DNA of 64,000 nt, taken from the NCBI GenBank assembly GCA_023374045.1, contig JAIOTZ010000275.1:1-64000 (forward strand), read 5' to 3'. Positions 12,557 through 25,150 of this stretch are shown here, piece by piece (positions within the stretch are counted from its first letter, which is position 1; the number at the start of each line of letters is the position of its first letter). The position numbers and the translations under genes were made by a program. Below the pieces are notes generated by a model. The model had not been told where the DNA came from, did not search any database, and saw nothing but the letters and a program-made list of their open reading frames with translations. The stretch is from Limonium bicolor. Its lineage: Eukaryota; Streptophyta; Magnoliopsida; Caryophyllales; Plumbaginaceae.

Positions 12557-13227
12557 GCTTAAATTCCAATTTCCATTCATATCTGTGTCCACTTGTAGGA
12601 AGTTTCGAGAATCATTCAACCCTGACGTGGTCAGCGTCAGTGTTGAACTATCTCTCACCTCAATTTGTGTTCGGTTTCCCTTGATCGGACCAGGACCAAG
12701 TTCAACTTCCCACGTCAAATTCAATCAATCAATTGTTTATTCATTTCTAATCTTGTTTCCTCTTGACTTATTATTATACAACACCTAAAGTATTCTCTTC
12801 TATTAGATTACACATCGGTCTCATGCCGATCCACTCATCGCATTCAAACAGTCGGTTTTATACCGAGTCACACATCACGTAATACGGAGCTTGCTACTCC
12901 TTCTATTCGAAATCTCTCATCAGGGCTACAGAAAGTCCTACTTGAATTCTCACATCAGAGATAGCAAGTTAGGTGTGATGTGACTATTGTTCGCAATGTT
13001 TGTGTAAATAATCGGAAATAGGGTAAGAACAATCTATCTGTACTCCCTTTCCTATTCCACACTAATGCGAATTAAAATATATTTATGTTCATACACATAA
13101 TACATCACAATATTACTTCAAGTAATATAACACAATCATGACACTGGTACTCTACGTACAATAATGGTGTTTGCAGCATGTGTACCATGCGCTACGTACT
13201 CCAACGTACGGTATGTTTAAGGCGTTC

Positions 13228-13260
13228 TACCCCCCTTAAAAGGATTACGCCCACGTAATC
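13228..13260 (-). promoter_or_regulatory. Second, internal polypurine tract with hairpin
   Basis: About 1.4 kb inside the element the minus strand again reads CTTTTAAGGGGGGTAGA, preceded by a perfect 7-bp stem GATTACG-TGGG-CGTAATC. An equivalent module lies at the same relative place in the second LARD-like element (38718-38750). Confidence 0.7.
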
Positions 13261-16047
13261 TATGAATATATATCATCTTGACGTAATAAGTTCAAGATGT
13301 TCCATTCATGTGGATCTAGTCGTACACTAATGTGCTACATATCTCCTTACCCCCCTTTTTCTAGGGTTGGCTTTAGCCCCTTTAGCTATACAGTCCTTCC
13401 CTGTTAGGTGTATGTGTATCTATATACGGTTTGATCGGGCGATGTAAATACATCATTTGTTTTCCCCAAACCTGCTAGGTATGTCAAACCTATACAATAT
13501 GGGCCCACTTGCTCCGCAAGCAATCTGCCCAACTAATATATGGTTCGTTTACCCATTTTAGGTAGTAGTTTCATGTCGGTTTTAACTCCACGTGACTGTG
13601 TATTCTACACCATCTTCCATGATTAAGTGAATGGAGTAATTTATTTGGCTGCGTGGTATCGTTAGTCACACACGCTTATTATTTCGATTAGCTATTCTAT
13701 TCAGTCCTTCTGAATTCCATACATGCTCATGGTATATTTCCATGAGTTCATGCCACCCTACCGAACTAACCTTCGGTATAAGGGTTGTCAAGCTATGCTA
13801 TAGCACCTAGTGCTTGTAGTAGTTGTCTCTAAAATGTCAAGACGAGTCTGATATGCGCAACTAGCTGGCGCCTCATGACTTCAAGTTATTTCTAACCGGG
13901 ATAAGTTCGTTCCTTAGGTACCATATAGGTTCCCTATTGCTGGTGTGAACTCGTATCCCTCGTGTGTTGGTATTTATTGTCCACACATACGGTTCATCCC
14001 TATGCTCCATCAGGGAAAATCAATTGGTTTATTTGCTCTTCTTCTTTCTACTTTTCTCTAATATAATTCGGTTAACAATTATTATAATGGTCGCTTTGTT
14101 GCGCACCATGTATCAGTCGTTTGGTCGGTTATCCGCTATTACGGTTTGTATGGAGTATCTAATCTCCAACCAAGAGTATCTCTAGTAACGGTCGCTTTTG
14201 CCCTTCGTCTGTTGTAAACATACAATACGACTATAGGTTTTAGCTTGGTATCCATTTTCTGTTCAACTCCAATTGGTACTATCATACTAACGTTTTATGG
14301 CTTGAGCACGTGGTTAGTATTGTTTAATGCGATATCATCGCAGCGCCCTCAGCGCATGATATAATTCTTTATGTGCCCCCCCCCCTTTTTGGGGTAGCAT
14401 CTAATATTACAAAGGTTTCCCTCATATAACTTCCTTAGATACCTCAATTCCTCTTTTCCTTCATGAGTTCAACTTGCCATTACCATTAAATTGGCCTTAG
14501 TTTCCTCGTTTACTAAAATCTCCAAAACTTATGTTTAACTCCTCCACTGTGGAGTCGTGACCTTATGTCACTTAATTATCAAGCTATTCTTGATTATCCT
14601 AACCTTGCCAGTTTGACTGAGATCTCTCTCGTCATTACATGGTTTACCTAGTCAGGGTTCCATTCGCTGACTTAGACACAGAGTTGATTACCTCCTGGGT
14701 TCTTACACTACTCGTTTACATGCATGGGGTACCATACTGATACATTACTACTTACCCAACTAACTTCATATAGTTTGTCAGGCCCACAAGCTCCTAGGAG
14801 TGCGGTCGTCCCATGTCTCGTTTAGTGCACTCGTAGCGTTCGTACCCGGTGATTATCGTACTCTTAGTCTCGGTAATTTATGTTTGAGTAACTCTGCTGC
14901 CAATTCTTAACCTTATCGTTAGAATGGCTCTAATATTAGGTTCCATGGTTCCCTTTATTAGTGTGTATTTCCTTTACCTTCTCCAAGATAGGTGTTTGCG
15001 ATTTATCGCCCTAAGTTTGGTTTCACATGTTCGTCATCTGGTGTCTATGAGTGGGGATCAGTAACTACTTATTACCTCTCCCGTTCACTCCTAGGCTGTT
15101 AACGCCCTCAGGTATAAGTTTTCAGTTCTCAAACTCCACCCAGTCTGTTGGGTTACACCCTTTGGTGTATCCTGGACTCCATGATAAAGGCTCAATGTTT
15201 ATTCTTATAGTTAAATAACTGTTAGTCCTGCTATTTAATTTAATCCTAGTTTTTTTTTTATATATATCTTTCTTAAGGTTATAACTGGATACTCACAATT
15301 TAGTGGGTTTCGTTCATCATCGTTCTACTTTGTGTAGTCCTTACTCTTATTCAACTTATAGTTCCTCCATCTTTTTCTAGGTAACGGTACCTTCCGTCCT
15401 CAGGCGGGTTCACTGTTCTATCGATATCCACTGCCCTCCGTACGGGAGTCTAGCAGCATAATGGATTACAACACCCCCGGTGTGTGGTGCGGGCATAACA
15501 TCAGCCCCTTTTATTGCACGTTTTCACCTGCCTGATCTTTTCTTACAACATCAAACACTTTGCCATAACGGTATTTGTCTAATATTTTCATCTATTCAGT
15601 CGGGTGAGTTTTTTTTTTTTTTTTTTTTAGTCTTGGCTTGTTTAACTCACTTCTTGCCCTCTGGCAATGTTCAACGGTGGTGGTTTAACACTAATGTTGC
15701 GCACGAATTTAAATATGGTTATGCTGGTCCTAAGGACTCGACACTCCCCCACCAGTATACTCGACGTTTAATGTCCTACCGGCACTGGGTTAGGCTTGTA
15801 GGCACTGATTACCGTTATTCTCACTTACTCCCTTTTTGTATTCAACTAGATGGTATATTCTTTTTTTAGGTTTAATGGTCAGACCGGCTAGGTCTTCCCG
15901 AGGTTTAATCGACCTCTAACTCAAGGGTTTGTACCCCTGCCTTTAAAAGGCTATTTTCTGCTTTATTGCATATGGGCTCGCATAAAACTCTAGTGTATAT
16001 TGGTAACTGCCTGAACCACTCGGTCCTTTAGGGATATTACCATTGCT

Positions 16048-16125
16048 GCACTTGCTGTAGCAAGTGCGCAAGGCAGGTTGAAATTTCAATACTTTGGTTA
16101 GTGTGGCACTTGCGGTGGCAAGTGC
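16048..16125. other. Twin identical hairpin stems
   Basis: GCACTTGC-TGTA-GCAAGTGC at 16048-16067 and GCACTTGC-GGTG-GCAAGTGC at 16106-16125: the same perfect 8-bp stem with different tetraloops, 58 bp apart. A weaker related sequence lies near 42136 in the second element. Confidence 0.7.
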
Positions 16126-17164
16126 GCCATGCAGACTGAGCCACACGTACGGTGTGTCAGTGCAGTGTTATTCCCTAGTTGGGTTTCTACTCTTATAGTA
16201 GAAGTTCTTACTTAAATTACTATAGTCTCAACCCCGCACTCGTTCCTACCCATTTATCACGGTAGTAAGGTCTTAATTTCCTCACGAGGGATCGCATGAT
16301 AGCGACGTAGCGAGTTCTTGTTCTTACAGTTTTCAGGGTCCCTCTTCATACACGTCAGGCCTTAATGAACCTTCAGTATTGCGTGTGTAGAGTTACTCGC
16401 TTCAGGTGAGACTGCTAATAGGTTACCCATTCCGTCTGTTATATATCTCGTAAGTCCCTTTTTTGTTATTACTCGTCGTTTCTACCTCTTTTCCCCCAAG
16501 CGCACTAATCAGTGCTTTCCTGGATGTAAGACAGGGTTGCCTTGTTTATAGCAGCTAGTCCCATTAGTCCTACGGGAATTTTCTCCTTAACCTAGGTTCA
16601 ATATTCATTTGTTACTCGTATGGTAGACATTATGTCACTACCAGGACCCCCGGTCCTAAACAATTCATCACATCTCCAAAATCTTATTTTTCCAAACTTA
16701 ATATTGTTCCCTTAGCCACCACATCGGGTCTTCCCGATCAGGAGAGTTATCTCCGTGGTGTTCCTCATTTCATTGTCTTACTAGACAGTACTCTAGGTAC
16801 GGGCTGCGGCGGGTGGGGTACCATTGCAAATTCCCCGGGATGTCCTCCCATCAAGTGCGAGCGGTTCATACCGTCTTCGCGTTACTTGGGGTTGCTGGAC
16901 CTTCACCGCCTTCCGCTGCTCCGTGTCCTCCCTTAGTACTGTTACCCAGACCTCTCCCTGACATAAATCAAGAGGACGGGTTAACCCTTAACTCGGTCTA
17001 ATACCGCAGTTTCGGTCTTTTAATATTGGAGTGCCTCTACGGCTATGGTGTGCAAGTCTTAATCATTGCATCAACCCCGCAAGGTCACATATCCTCACAA
17101 CGTTTCCCATAACCTATGCCCACTGTATAAATCCTACTATCTCTTGTCATCAGAGCGGTACTCC

Positions 17165-17176
17165 GCTCTGATACCA
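17165..17176 (-). promoter_or_regulatory. Primer binding site, initiator tRNA-Met type
   Basis: The minus strand reads TGGTATCAGAGC four bases inside the 5' LTR, the standard plant PBS complementary to the 3' end of initiator tRNA-Met. Its inner half is part of the 8-bp stem CAGAGCGG/CCGCTCTG at 17151-17170. Confidence 0.92.
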
Positions 17177-17180
17177 CTTT

Positions 17181-20100
17181 TGTAACACCCCTACTCTAAT
17201 CGGCTCCTAATCATCTTACTTAACGATAAAATCGCAGCGGTAATCTCAACAATTCAACTACTGGTGTCACCGTTCTTACTCGCCCATACGAGTAATAACG
17301 TGCCTCCTGATATATTCTTACATACGAAACATTTTCTCGCAGTGACAACAAGAGATAGATCTAAACTTCCCAAACCAATATAAAATACATTCACAGTGAG
17401 CATTCTAAGTATCCCAATCCTATACACATTTCTAAGTACGTATTAAATGCAACAGTGCATATTTAATCAACTGTAATTAACTACCCAGCGCGTCCCTCTC
17501 TTTGCCGACACCGGAAGCTGCATACCTGCAAAAATGGTTGTTGTGGTATGGAATCAGCCCCTGCTGAGTATGTTACTACATGACCGTCATGCCCCCTCGG
17601 ACCCTCAGTTATTTGGTCGAGAGCATGCAATTCTTTTTCATGCAAGTAGTTTATTGATAAACTGTAAAGCAACAATATATATAGTGCAGTAAACTCAAAT
17701 AACAAACAAGCCCCCGGCTTCACACATCGCATCGCAATAATCACTGAAAGCGTTACAACGCCTATATGAGTACAGAGACTCCATTCCACAAACACTTAAT
17801 AGTTCATAATTGAGTACAGCGACTCACTCGACCAAACAATCCACCATAAACCACACGTGAGTACCGCGACTCGCCACAACCAGTTCACAACACACAAAAT
17901 GAGCACAAAGGCTCGTTCAAACAAATCCACCCACATTCCACACATAACCACAAAGCACAACCAATGAACAACAAGGCGAAACAATGAGAATTATAAACGA
18001 GTATAAACTCTCGTCTTTGGCATGCAAGCCCAAACAACGTTCGCCTAATGTACGAGCTAACACAGTCGTTCGTATTGTTCAGTTATGTCTAATTACAACG
18101 TCTTGTTAGAACGAAGTGTCTTTAAATTACCCATCACCTATGGCGGGTCACCCACGGCAGTAGCCACTCCAGCGGTAGAGTCTCCGACCGACGGACCATC
18201 TGTAGTCCGTTGGAAATTTATCCAGATACTTTCGGTTACCACAAGGTATCCTAGTATCGTTAATGGATCACAATTTAACAGCAAGAACCACATCCTCTTG
18301 TTAACCCTATTTATACCATCGCATCGCTTTACCATATATTATTCCTAGCACAGCAGACTAAGGTCACAGTCTAATCCTGAGTATGTCGACTCGGGATCCA
18401 GTGCTAGATACGAGAGCGGCGTTAAAGAGGCCAGTGCTCCGTATACAAGTCTCAGATATTATATATCTTATTATCTTAGTGCTACAACGTTTTACTTACG
18501 TTCCTTATATTACACATATAAGATAGCATCATTGCCGCTAGTTCGTTTTATAATATGTTCATATATACGAACGGTACTGTTATCGCACAACAGTAATAAT
18601 AAAGCAGCATTAATACACAACTCAAGCATAATAATTCACACAAGCAGACATTCAATCTTGTCACAGATTTTCACACAATGTCTGAACTGAGGAAATCCTC
18701 AGAGACAATCAAGCCACATAAATAACATACCGTTCACCCTGGAAGTATTACGGTGGAGTATGAATCAGCTAATTCTCTGGAGATCCTCGAGACGCCTCTA
18801 ACGATCTATCAATATGCATCACACTATGCATCAGCATCTCATATTAACAATACCCTACGGCACCCCGTACCGTTATTAATCTATCCCTGTTAATCCCCCG
18901 TATATTAACTGTCAATGTTTGACGGGTTTTCAGTTTAATTCAGGTTTAGGAAAGACGTTACATTACATGCGTAGTTTCCTCTCGTATACTAATATACTTA
19001 ACGTTTGAACTTGTTATCGCATGTAACTTAATATACCTTGTATATTGTATAGTTTGTTTCTATATTGCATGTATAATTCTTTACCATGTATTATACATCT
19101 CACCTTAGTATTTATTTTTCTAAGGTTTGTTTTCCCAAGTTTAAAGGAGTATAATTCATATTATAAAATGCCATGAACTATATAAATTCTTATTATTTCA
19201 TGTATACTCCTAACATTAGAATTCCATATCTAATGTTTACAATTCTTTTCCCTTTATCTCATATCATTTTAATTGTGGTAATATATAGTTATTGAACTAT
19301 ATTATATTTTCCACACCATAACATATATTTATTTATATATATGCATTATAGGACTATTCATTATATGGTAAGTCATTATAACATTTATTCATTCTTTTTA
19401 ATGAATACCTTTTATATTATAAATGTTATAATTCTTATAACATTAAAAACCATATTATAAATTTCATTCAAAAATATTAATATTTTCGAACAGCACCTAT
19501 AATTCTCAAATATTTACAAAATCCACCACATAATTTATATAATGTTATATTATAGTTATATAACAATTATTATGACATTTAAGTCATTAAAACAATTATA
19601 ACCTATAGTTATATATTGTTATAAAATACCAAATAGCCCTTAAAACTTTCGGTATTAACTATTCTCCACTTTATTTCCATAACTTATAAATCAACCCCAA
19701 AATATAATCCATTGTTACACTTATAATATATACCTTATATTATAATCCTTATTCCTTAATATAATTATAACCTATGGTTATATTTTCTCCAAAATACCGA
19801 ACAGACCCCATGGTCTATTTGAATTTAATTTCCACCACTTAACTTTCTATATTCACCAATTTACCCCATCTTATAACTTATAGTTTCTAATATCACCAAA
19901 ACCATATATTATACATATATCTTCACAAAACCTTATATATAATTCCAAAAATTACCAAACCATACCAAAAGGTTATAAATATCATTATTAACCTTATACT
20001 TTCTCTAAATCTCGGTTTTACCACATATGTTACCCATGTGTAACAATGTTATGAAATATCTTATAATATACCTAGATAATTCATATAAACTCCAAATTTA

Positions 20101-22236
20101 CCCAAATCAACTTCTAAAAATTCCTAATAACTTAAGGACTTTACTAAACTCCATTTAGTACCCTTAATTCTCGGTAATTACATTACCACCCCAAATCTTA
20201 TAAATCTTAACAATTTAATAAGTATCTTATTATAAGGTAGTATTTTAATTTCTTAAATTTTCTAAACTTGGTCAAAGTCTCCTACATAGTCAACTTTGAC
20301 CCCTAATACCAAATGGGAACCAACTTTTCGGTAATTACAAATAATAGCCTATACTTTTCTATTTTTACAATTTTGACCCAAAACTTTATAAAATGTTATA
20401 ATTTTATTAAATTCATTTAAAAACCCTAAATTGTTCTAAATTAAGCCCACGGCTTTTTATTTTCTTAGTAATTACGAATTGGCCCCAATTTTAATTATAA
20501 GCATAAATAAAACTAAATAAGCTTATAAACTTAAATTAAAATGGCCTAATGACATGGCCTTATTACAACCTTGAACTTGCAAAATAAATTACACAATAAA
20601 TGTCTCATAATATAGCATATATATTCGGCCTCTCCATGGTTTAATTATTTTTCCACATAATGTCATAATTTGACCATTATGTTAATTAAATCTCTTAAAT
20701 GACTAGCTTAATTTATCTTAGCCATTTTTTTCCATTTTTAGGTCAATATGACCTATATATATGTATTCACTCTCGGCCATATATTTATATATGCTTAAAA
20801 ATTACAAAAATCATAAGTTTAAGGTGTTTATACCTTGATTTATCCTTGTATGGGCTCGGTCACTTGTAGGAAAATTCACCACTTGATTTAGACATGTTTA
20901 ATACACAAAAACAAGATATGGTTACACTCCAAGCTTGAGCTTAACCATAAGGAATAATTAATGTAAGATTTAAGGCAAAAATCACCTTAAAAATGCAAGG
21001 GAAGTTCTAGGTATTTTTGACCTGAACCAAACACACCAAGGTGTTAGATCCACTATATTAACATAGGAAATAGTTAGATCTCGAAATCCTACCTTGTTAT
21101 TAAGTTTTACCTTGGAAAAATGCCTTAAAAGGGAGTATTTCTCTTGGATCTCGGTCACCCTTGCTCCAAATGGCTAACCAACAGATTCCACATGAAAAGG
21201 AGAAGAAGATGAGTCTATGACCAAAGTTTCACAGCCAAACTCGAAGGGAATCAAAAGTTATGAGCTTAAAGCACATTTTTACCTTAAAATGTAGATTTGA
21301 ACAACCTTGGTCCCTCTACTGGTCTCAACCGAGTTTAGCTCTTGTTCTAACCTTAGAACACTGAGAATAAGCCATAGGAATTGATGAGCCACGAATTTTA
21401 GGTGTTGGTGGTGAAGAGATGAAGAAAAAGAGCTAAAAATGACATTAAAACACTTACATTAATGGCTTAGGAGCTAGATTTGCCTTCCATGTTCAAGAGC
21501 AAGCTTTGAGAGCTTGAGAGGAAGGGGAGAGCTCGGTTGGACTGGAAGAAATCGGACAAGGAAGGAAGGAGGGGGTGGGAATGATTGATAAAGTTTGAAA
21601 TAATGTAAAAGTAACATTATTTCTAAAAGTAAATGCATTAGGTAGCATTATTGTCAATCAAGGAAATTATGCAGCCTCCTCTCCTGTTGCCAGCCGGCTG
21701 CCATGGTCCAAGTGGGTCAATTAATTGACCATTGACCATGCTTGGTCAATATTGACTCATGTGGGCCCCACTTTAGGGTTTTATTAATATTTTAATATTA
21801 AATTTGTAAAAATTCGTAAATTTCTGGAATTAAATTCCTAATATGATATAATATGATTATATCATATTTAAGGATAATTATAATTTGTAAGCCCATTAAA
21901 AATCAATTTAAAAGGCAATCTCACAAAAACGTGCTTTAAGGAGTTTTAGCGCACATTTTTGTGTCACAGGGTGTTCCTGAGCTTAGTTCTCCTTGAGAAC
22001 GGTTTTGTTGTGTTCCTTACTTCATTATAATACTTAGGAATCCACTTTGGATCCTATTTGAGGTCATACAATCTTTATGGTGTCTCAAAGCACATTTTTG
22101 GCTTTACCGATCTTAAGGCGTGTTTTGCCTTGTTGAGATCTTCTAGATTGTTCCCCAATAATATTTAGATGTTTAATAATCATCTTAGATCATTAATAGA
22201 TCATTTAATTATATTTTAAAGGTTAGGGGTATTTCA
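17181..22236 (-). repeat. 5' LTR of the first LARD-like element
   Basis: A 5056-bp LTR paired with 6787-11828. The promoter should lie here on the minus strand; I could not single out one TATA box because the 8.6-10.3 kb-equivalent region is AT-rich throughout. Small differences from the other LTR include a few extra bases near 17730 and 17840 and different TA runs near 18460. Confidence 0.95.
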
Positions 22237-23904
22237 TTGACAATCACTAGTAATCCATGGAAGAACCACTTTCAACCTTGCAGAGATGATCTTTGAAATT
22301 ATTTTATAGAGTACATTGCAGCATGCAATAGGCCGCATGTCTTGCACTCTTGTAGGATTCTCAACCTTAGGCACCAGAGATATCAGAGTAGAATTTATTT
22401 GCTTTAGGATTTTGCCCTTCACAAAGAAATCTCTAACAACCCTTCTGATGTCATTCCCCTCAATATGCCACAATGATTTGAAGAATAGAGCACTAAATCC
22501 ATCAGGGCCAGGAGCCTTAGTGTTCTTTATTGAATTCACAGCCTCCCAAATCTCCTTATCTGAAACAGGGCAAATCAAACTCTCATTAAGCTCCTCAGAC
22601 ACACTGTTACCCATAGCAAAAACACTCTGATCACAGCATACTCTGTGACTCCTCTTTTCCCCCAACAGACTCTTGAAGAAGCCCACAATGTGCTCTTCAA
22701 TATCCTCCTCTGCCACTAGCCTTTGACCCAACTCATTAACCATAACATGAATTCTAGAAGAATGCCTTCTAGAGTTCATAACTCTATGAAAGTTGGAACT
22801 GGATTCATCTCCCATCTGTAGCCAGTCAATTTTAGCCTGGTGAGCCATTTGGGTGTGCAGCAGATCCAAACTCTTATTATACTCACTGATCGCCACATTC
22901 TCATCCTCTATCAGTCCCTTGTTAAACGGATCATTCACCAGTAACAGCTGCACCTTATGTAAACTCTCTCTGCAAGCATCAGCCAACTTACGCAGATTAC
23001 AAAACTTAGTCTTATTCAGGCCTTTGAGATTCTTCTTAACCACTTTCATCCTCTGAACCACCCTATACATCAAACACCCTTTAACATCAGTATCCCAACT
23101 TCTCTTAACAACATCATAATAGCTACTGTCAGAAATCCAAATATTACGGAATATGAACAAACTCGGCTGCTTCCCAATATCTTTATCAATCCTAACCAAC
23201 GCTGGGGAATGATCAGACACATCAGGAGGGCAGAACTCAGTATGAGAATCAACAAAATTATTTATCCAAACATCATTAACAAGCACTCTGTCAAGCTTAC
23301 AACACATTCTAGAACTTGGATCACTAACATGTTTATTAGTCCAAGTATAGAAAGCACCAGAAAACTTCATATCATGCACATCAATCTCCTCCACACAACT
23401 TACAAAATTTGGGTCAATATCAGCCACCGTAGAGTTGCAAATTGATTTCTCCCCATATTTAAGCAGGCAGTTAAAATCCCCCAAGATTATCCATGACTCA
23501 AACATAGACCTACCAATCCTCCTGAGATCCGCCCAAAGAATTTCCCTATCACCAGGAGGGTTAGCCGCATAAATTGCTGTCAAACAGAAAGAAACCACAC
23601 CATTCTTAGACACAACTTGACAGTGCACCAATTGACTTGTGACCTCCAAACATTGAAGATCCCACAAATTCTCATCCCACAAAACAAGAATTCGACAATT
23701 CTTATCTTGATCCAGATTAGAAACCCACCCCCACTTCCTACTAAAGCACTTCATAACACTATCAAACTTATTACTCCTTATTCTAGTCTCCAAAACCGCA
23801 AACACACCAATCTTATTCTCCACAGCAAATTTCTCCACTGCGGACCTTTTATTTAGGGCATTCAGCCCCCTAATATTCCACGAGGCTAAGTGATATCTAC
23901 CCAT
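22237..23904 (-). pseudogene. LINE ORF2, N-terminal part: AP endonuclease and start of reverse transcriptase
   Basis: First ~556 codons of ORF2. The likely start is the ATG at 23904, which overlaps the ORF1 stop; an in-frame upstream ATG at 24042 lies inside ORF1 and is less likely. An AP-endonuclease domain fills residues ~5-240: S-W-N-I-R-G-L-N at the start, the catalytic E in V-L-E-T-R, D and N in I-L-G-D-F-N-C, and the S-D-H-S-P box near the end. It nicks the target DNA. The reverse transcriptase begins with A-P-G-P-D-G-F around residue 460. The frame is cut at 22237 by the LTR element whose TSD is TTGAC, and continues in phase at 6781 on the other side. Confidence 0.92.
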
Positions 23905-25150
23905 TAGGCAGAGTAACAACACCGGCCGTACCCCCTGACCCTTTACTACCTTGGCCAACATCCATCCTCGAACCTTTCCTAGCTCCAACCACCCTCCAAC
24001 CATCAGGATCAACCATCTCATGATTCTTACTGCGACTCCCAATCAACTGAGTATTCACTTCCTTATTAACCCTACTTGTCCCCGCCTCTTGCACCTGATC
24101 AGAGACCAAAATAACTTCCTGAGAAGGAACCCCATTCTTATTAACCTCCACAACCTGCACCATACTATCAACCACAGCAGCCTTACCCTTATTATCCTTC
24201 ACCTGACACCTTGAAGTAGAATGGCCAAACTTCTTACAAACATCACAATACCACGGCCGCCATTCATAGATAATCTTCTGCTCAAATCTGTTTCCCTCAC
24301 TATCTTCTAAAATAATCTCATCTCTAGGCTTAACATTCGCATCCACCTCCACCAGTAATCTAGCATATCCAATTCTCTCCTTCTGAGTCGTAAGCTTGTC
24401 AGCAAGAATAGGTTTGCCAATCTTGCTAGCAATTCTCCCCAACATCCTAGCAGACCAAAACTGTAGATCCAAACTAGGCAATTTAATCCAAATCGGAACC
24501 GAAGCCAGGTTAGCAAGATCAAGACGACAACCCGGGGACCAGATCCGAAGCACTAACGGATGGTTCCCTTGTACAAACCATGGCCCCCCTTCAAACACAC
24601 TCATCAGATCCTCCCTGTTCTCAAACCGGAAAACAAAAACTCCAGCATCATTGATATAGATCTTAGGAACAGCATACTTACTCCACCTCGCCTGAATGAA
24701 GCGCTCCATAGCAGAAAAGGAATAGCGCACCCCTAAAGCTGCACCCACCAGGGAGTTCTTCCAAAAATTACACTCTGAATCCACTTCCGTCTTCGTAAAT
24801 TTCAACACCGCAGAATCGTCCTCCTCAAAGCTCTCTAGGTTGAGACAATTCTCTTTATCCCTATTATTAGCGACCACCTCACTCCAGGTCTTCTTAACCT
24901 GCGGGATTTTCCCCAAATCCACACCCGCCCCAGCCTTAGCTACCTGTTGTAGGTCTTCGATCTCACTCCTAACCTCATCGCCCGTGACATCCTTCTTCGC
25001 TTCATCCTTCTCGAACTTATCATGACTTCCAAACGTAAGAACCTTCTTCGGGGCACCCGACAATACAACGGGGATCGATTGATTAATCGGCGTCACTAAA
25101 TTACCAGGCAATGGAAGAGTAACTTTTGCCTTGCGTCCTCTGCCTCCCAT
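23897..25150 (-). CDS. LINE ORF1, DUF4283 and CCHC zinc knuckle (gag-like)
   Basis: A 417-residue nucleic-acid-binding protein of a plant L1 element, which coats the element RNA in the ribonucleoprotein used for target-primed reverse transcription. The start is the ATG at 25150, about 85 bp from the inferred 5' end. Residues ~140-300 form a DUF4283-like domain (RFIQARW, then FRFENREDL, GPWFVQGN and VPIWIKLP). It is followed by the zinc knuckle C-D-V-C-K-K-F-G-H-S-T-S-R-C around residue 315-330. The tail is basic and low in complexity. The stop codon overlaps the start of ORF2 by 8 nt in another frame, which suggests coupled or reinitiating translation. No internal lesion is seen. Confidence 0.9.
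   Translation of the reverse strand: MGGRGRKAKVTLPLPGNLVTPINQSIPVVLSGAPKKVLTFGSHDKFEKDEAKKDVTGDEVRSEIEDLQQVAKAGAGVDLGKIPQVKKTWSEVVANNRDKENCLNLESFEEDDSAVLKFTKTEVDSECNFWKNSLVGAALGVRYSFSAMERFIQARWSKYAVPKIYINDAGVFVFRFENREDLMSVFEGGPWFVQGNHPLVLRIWSPGCRLDLANLASVPIWIKLPSLDLQFWSARMLGRIASKIGKPILADKLTTQKERIGYARLLVEVDANVKPRDEIILEDSEGNRFEQKIIYEWRPWYCDVCKKFGHSTSRCQVKDNKGKAAVVDSMVQVVEVNKNGVPSQEVILVSDQVQEAGTSRVNKEVNTQLIGSRSKNHEMVDPDGWRVVGARKGSRMDVGQGSKGSGGTAGVVTLPNG

Larger units (their letters stand above)
11829..17180 (-). other. Non-coding internal domain of the first LARD-like element
   Basis: 5.35 kb without a supported gene on either strand; the longest open frames (15480-15869, 12428-12724) have no domain and run through T-rich or repeated DNA. 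It holds a terminal PPT, a second PPT-like module at 13228-13260, a ~66-bp tandem repeat, twin hairpins near 16.1 kb and the PBS. Several blocks can be matched by eye to the internal domain of the second element: 12600-12725 with 37860-37975, 13225-13262 with 38714-38752, and 14640-14830 with 41600-41770. Confidence 0.8.
6787..22236 (-). mobile_element. Non-coding LTR element with 5-kb LTRs (LARD-like)
   Basis: A complete 15,450-bp LTR retrotransposon flanked by TTGAC at 6782-6786 and 22237-22241. On the plus strand it starts TGTAACACCC and ends GTATTTCA. The PBS lies beside the right LTR and the polypurine tract beside the left LTR, so the element is on the minus strand with its 5' LTR on the right. 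The LTRs are 5042 and 5056 bp and the internal region 5352 bp, with no ORF of any retroelement domain. Very long LTRs and a long non-coding internal domain match the published description of LARDs. Terminal bases and PPT context resemble Ty3/gypsy chromoviruses (Tekay/Del type), but no coding domain remains to prove it. LTRs differ by scattered substitutions and small indels only. Confidence 0.93.
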
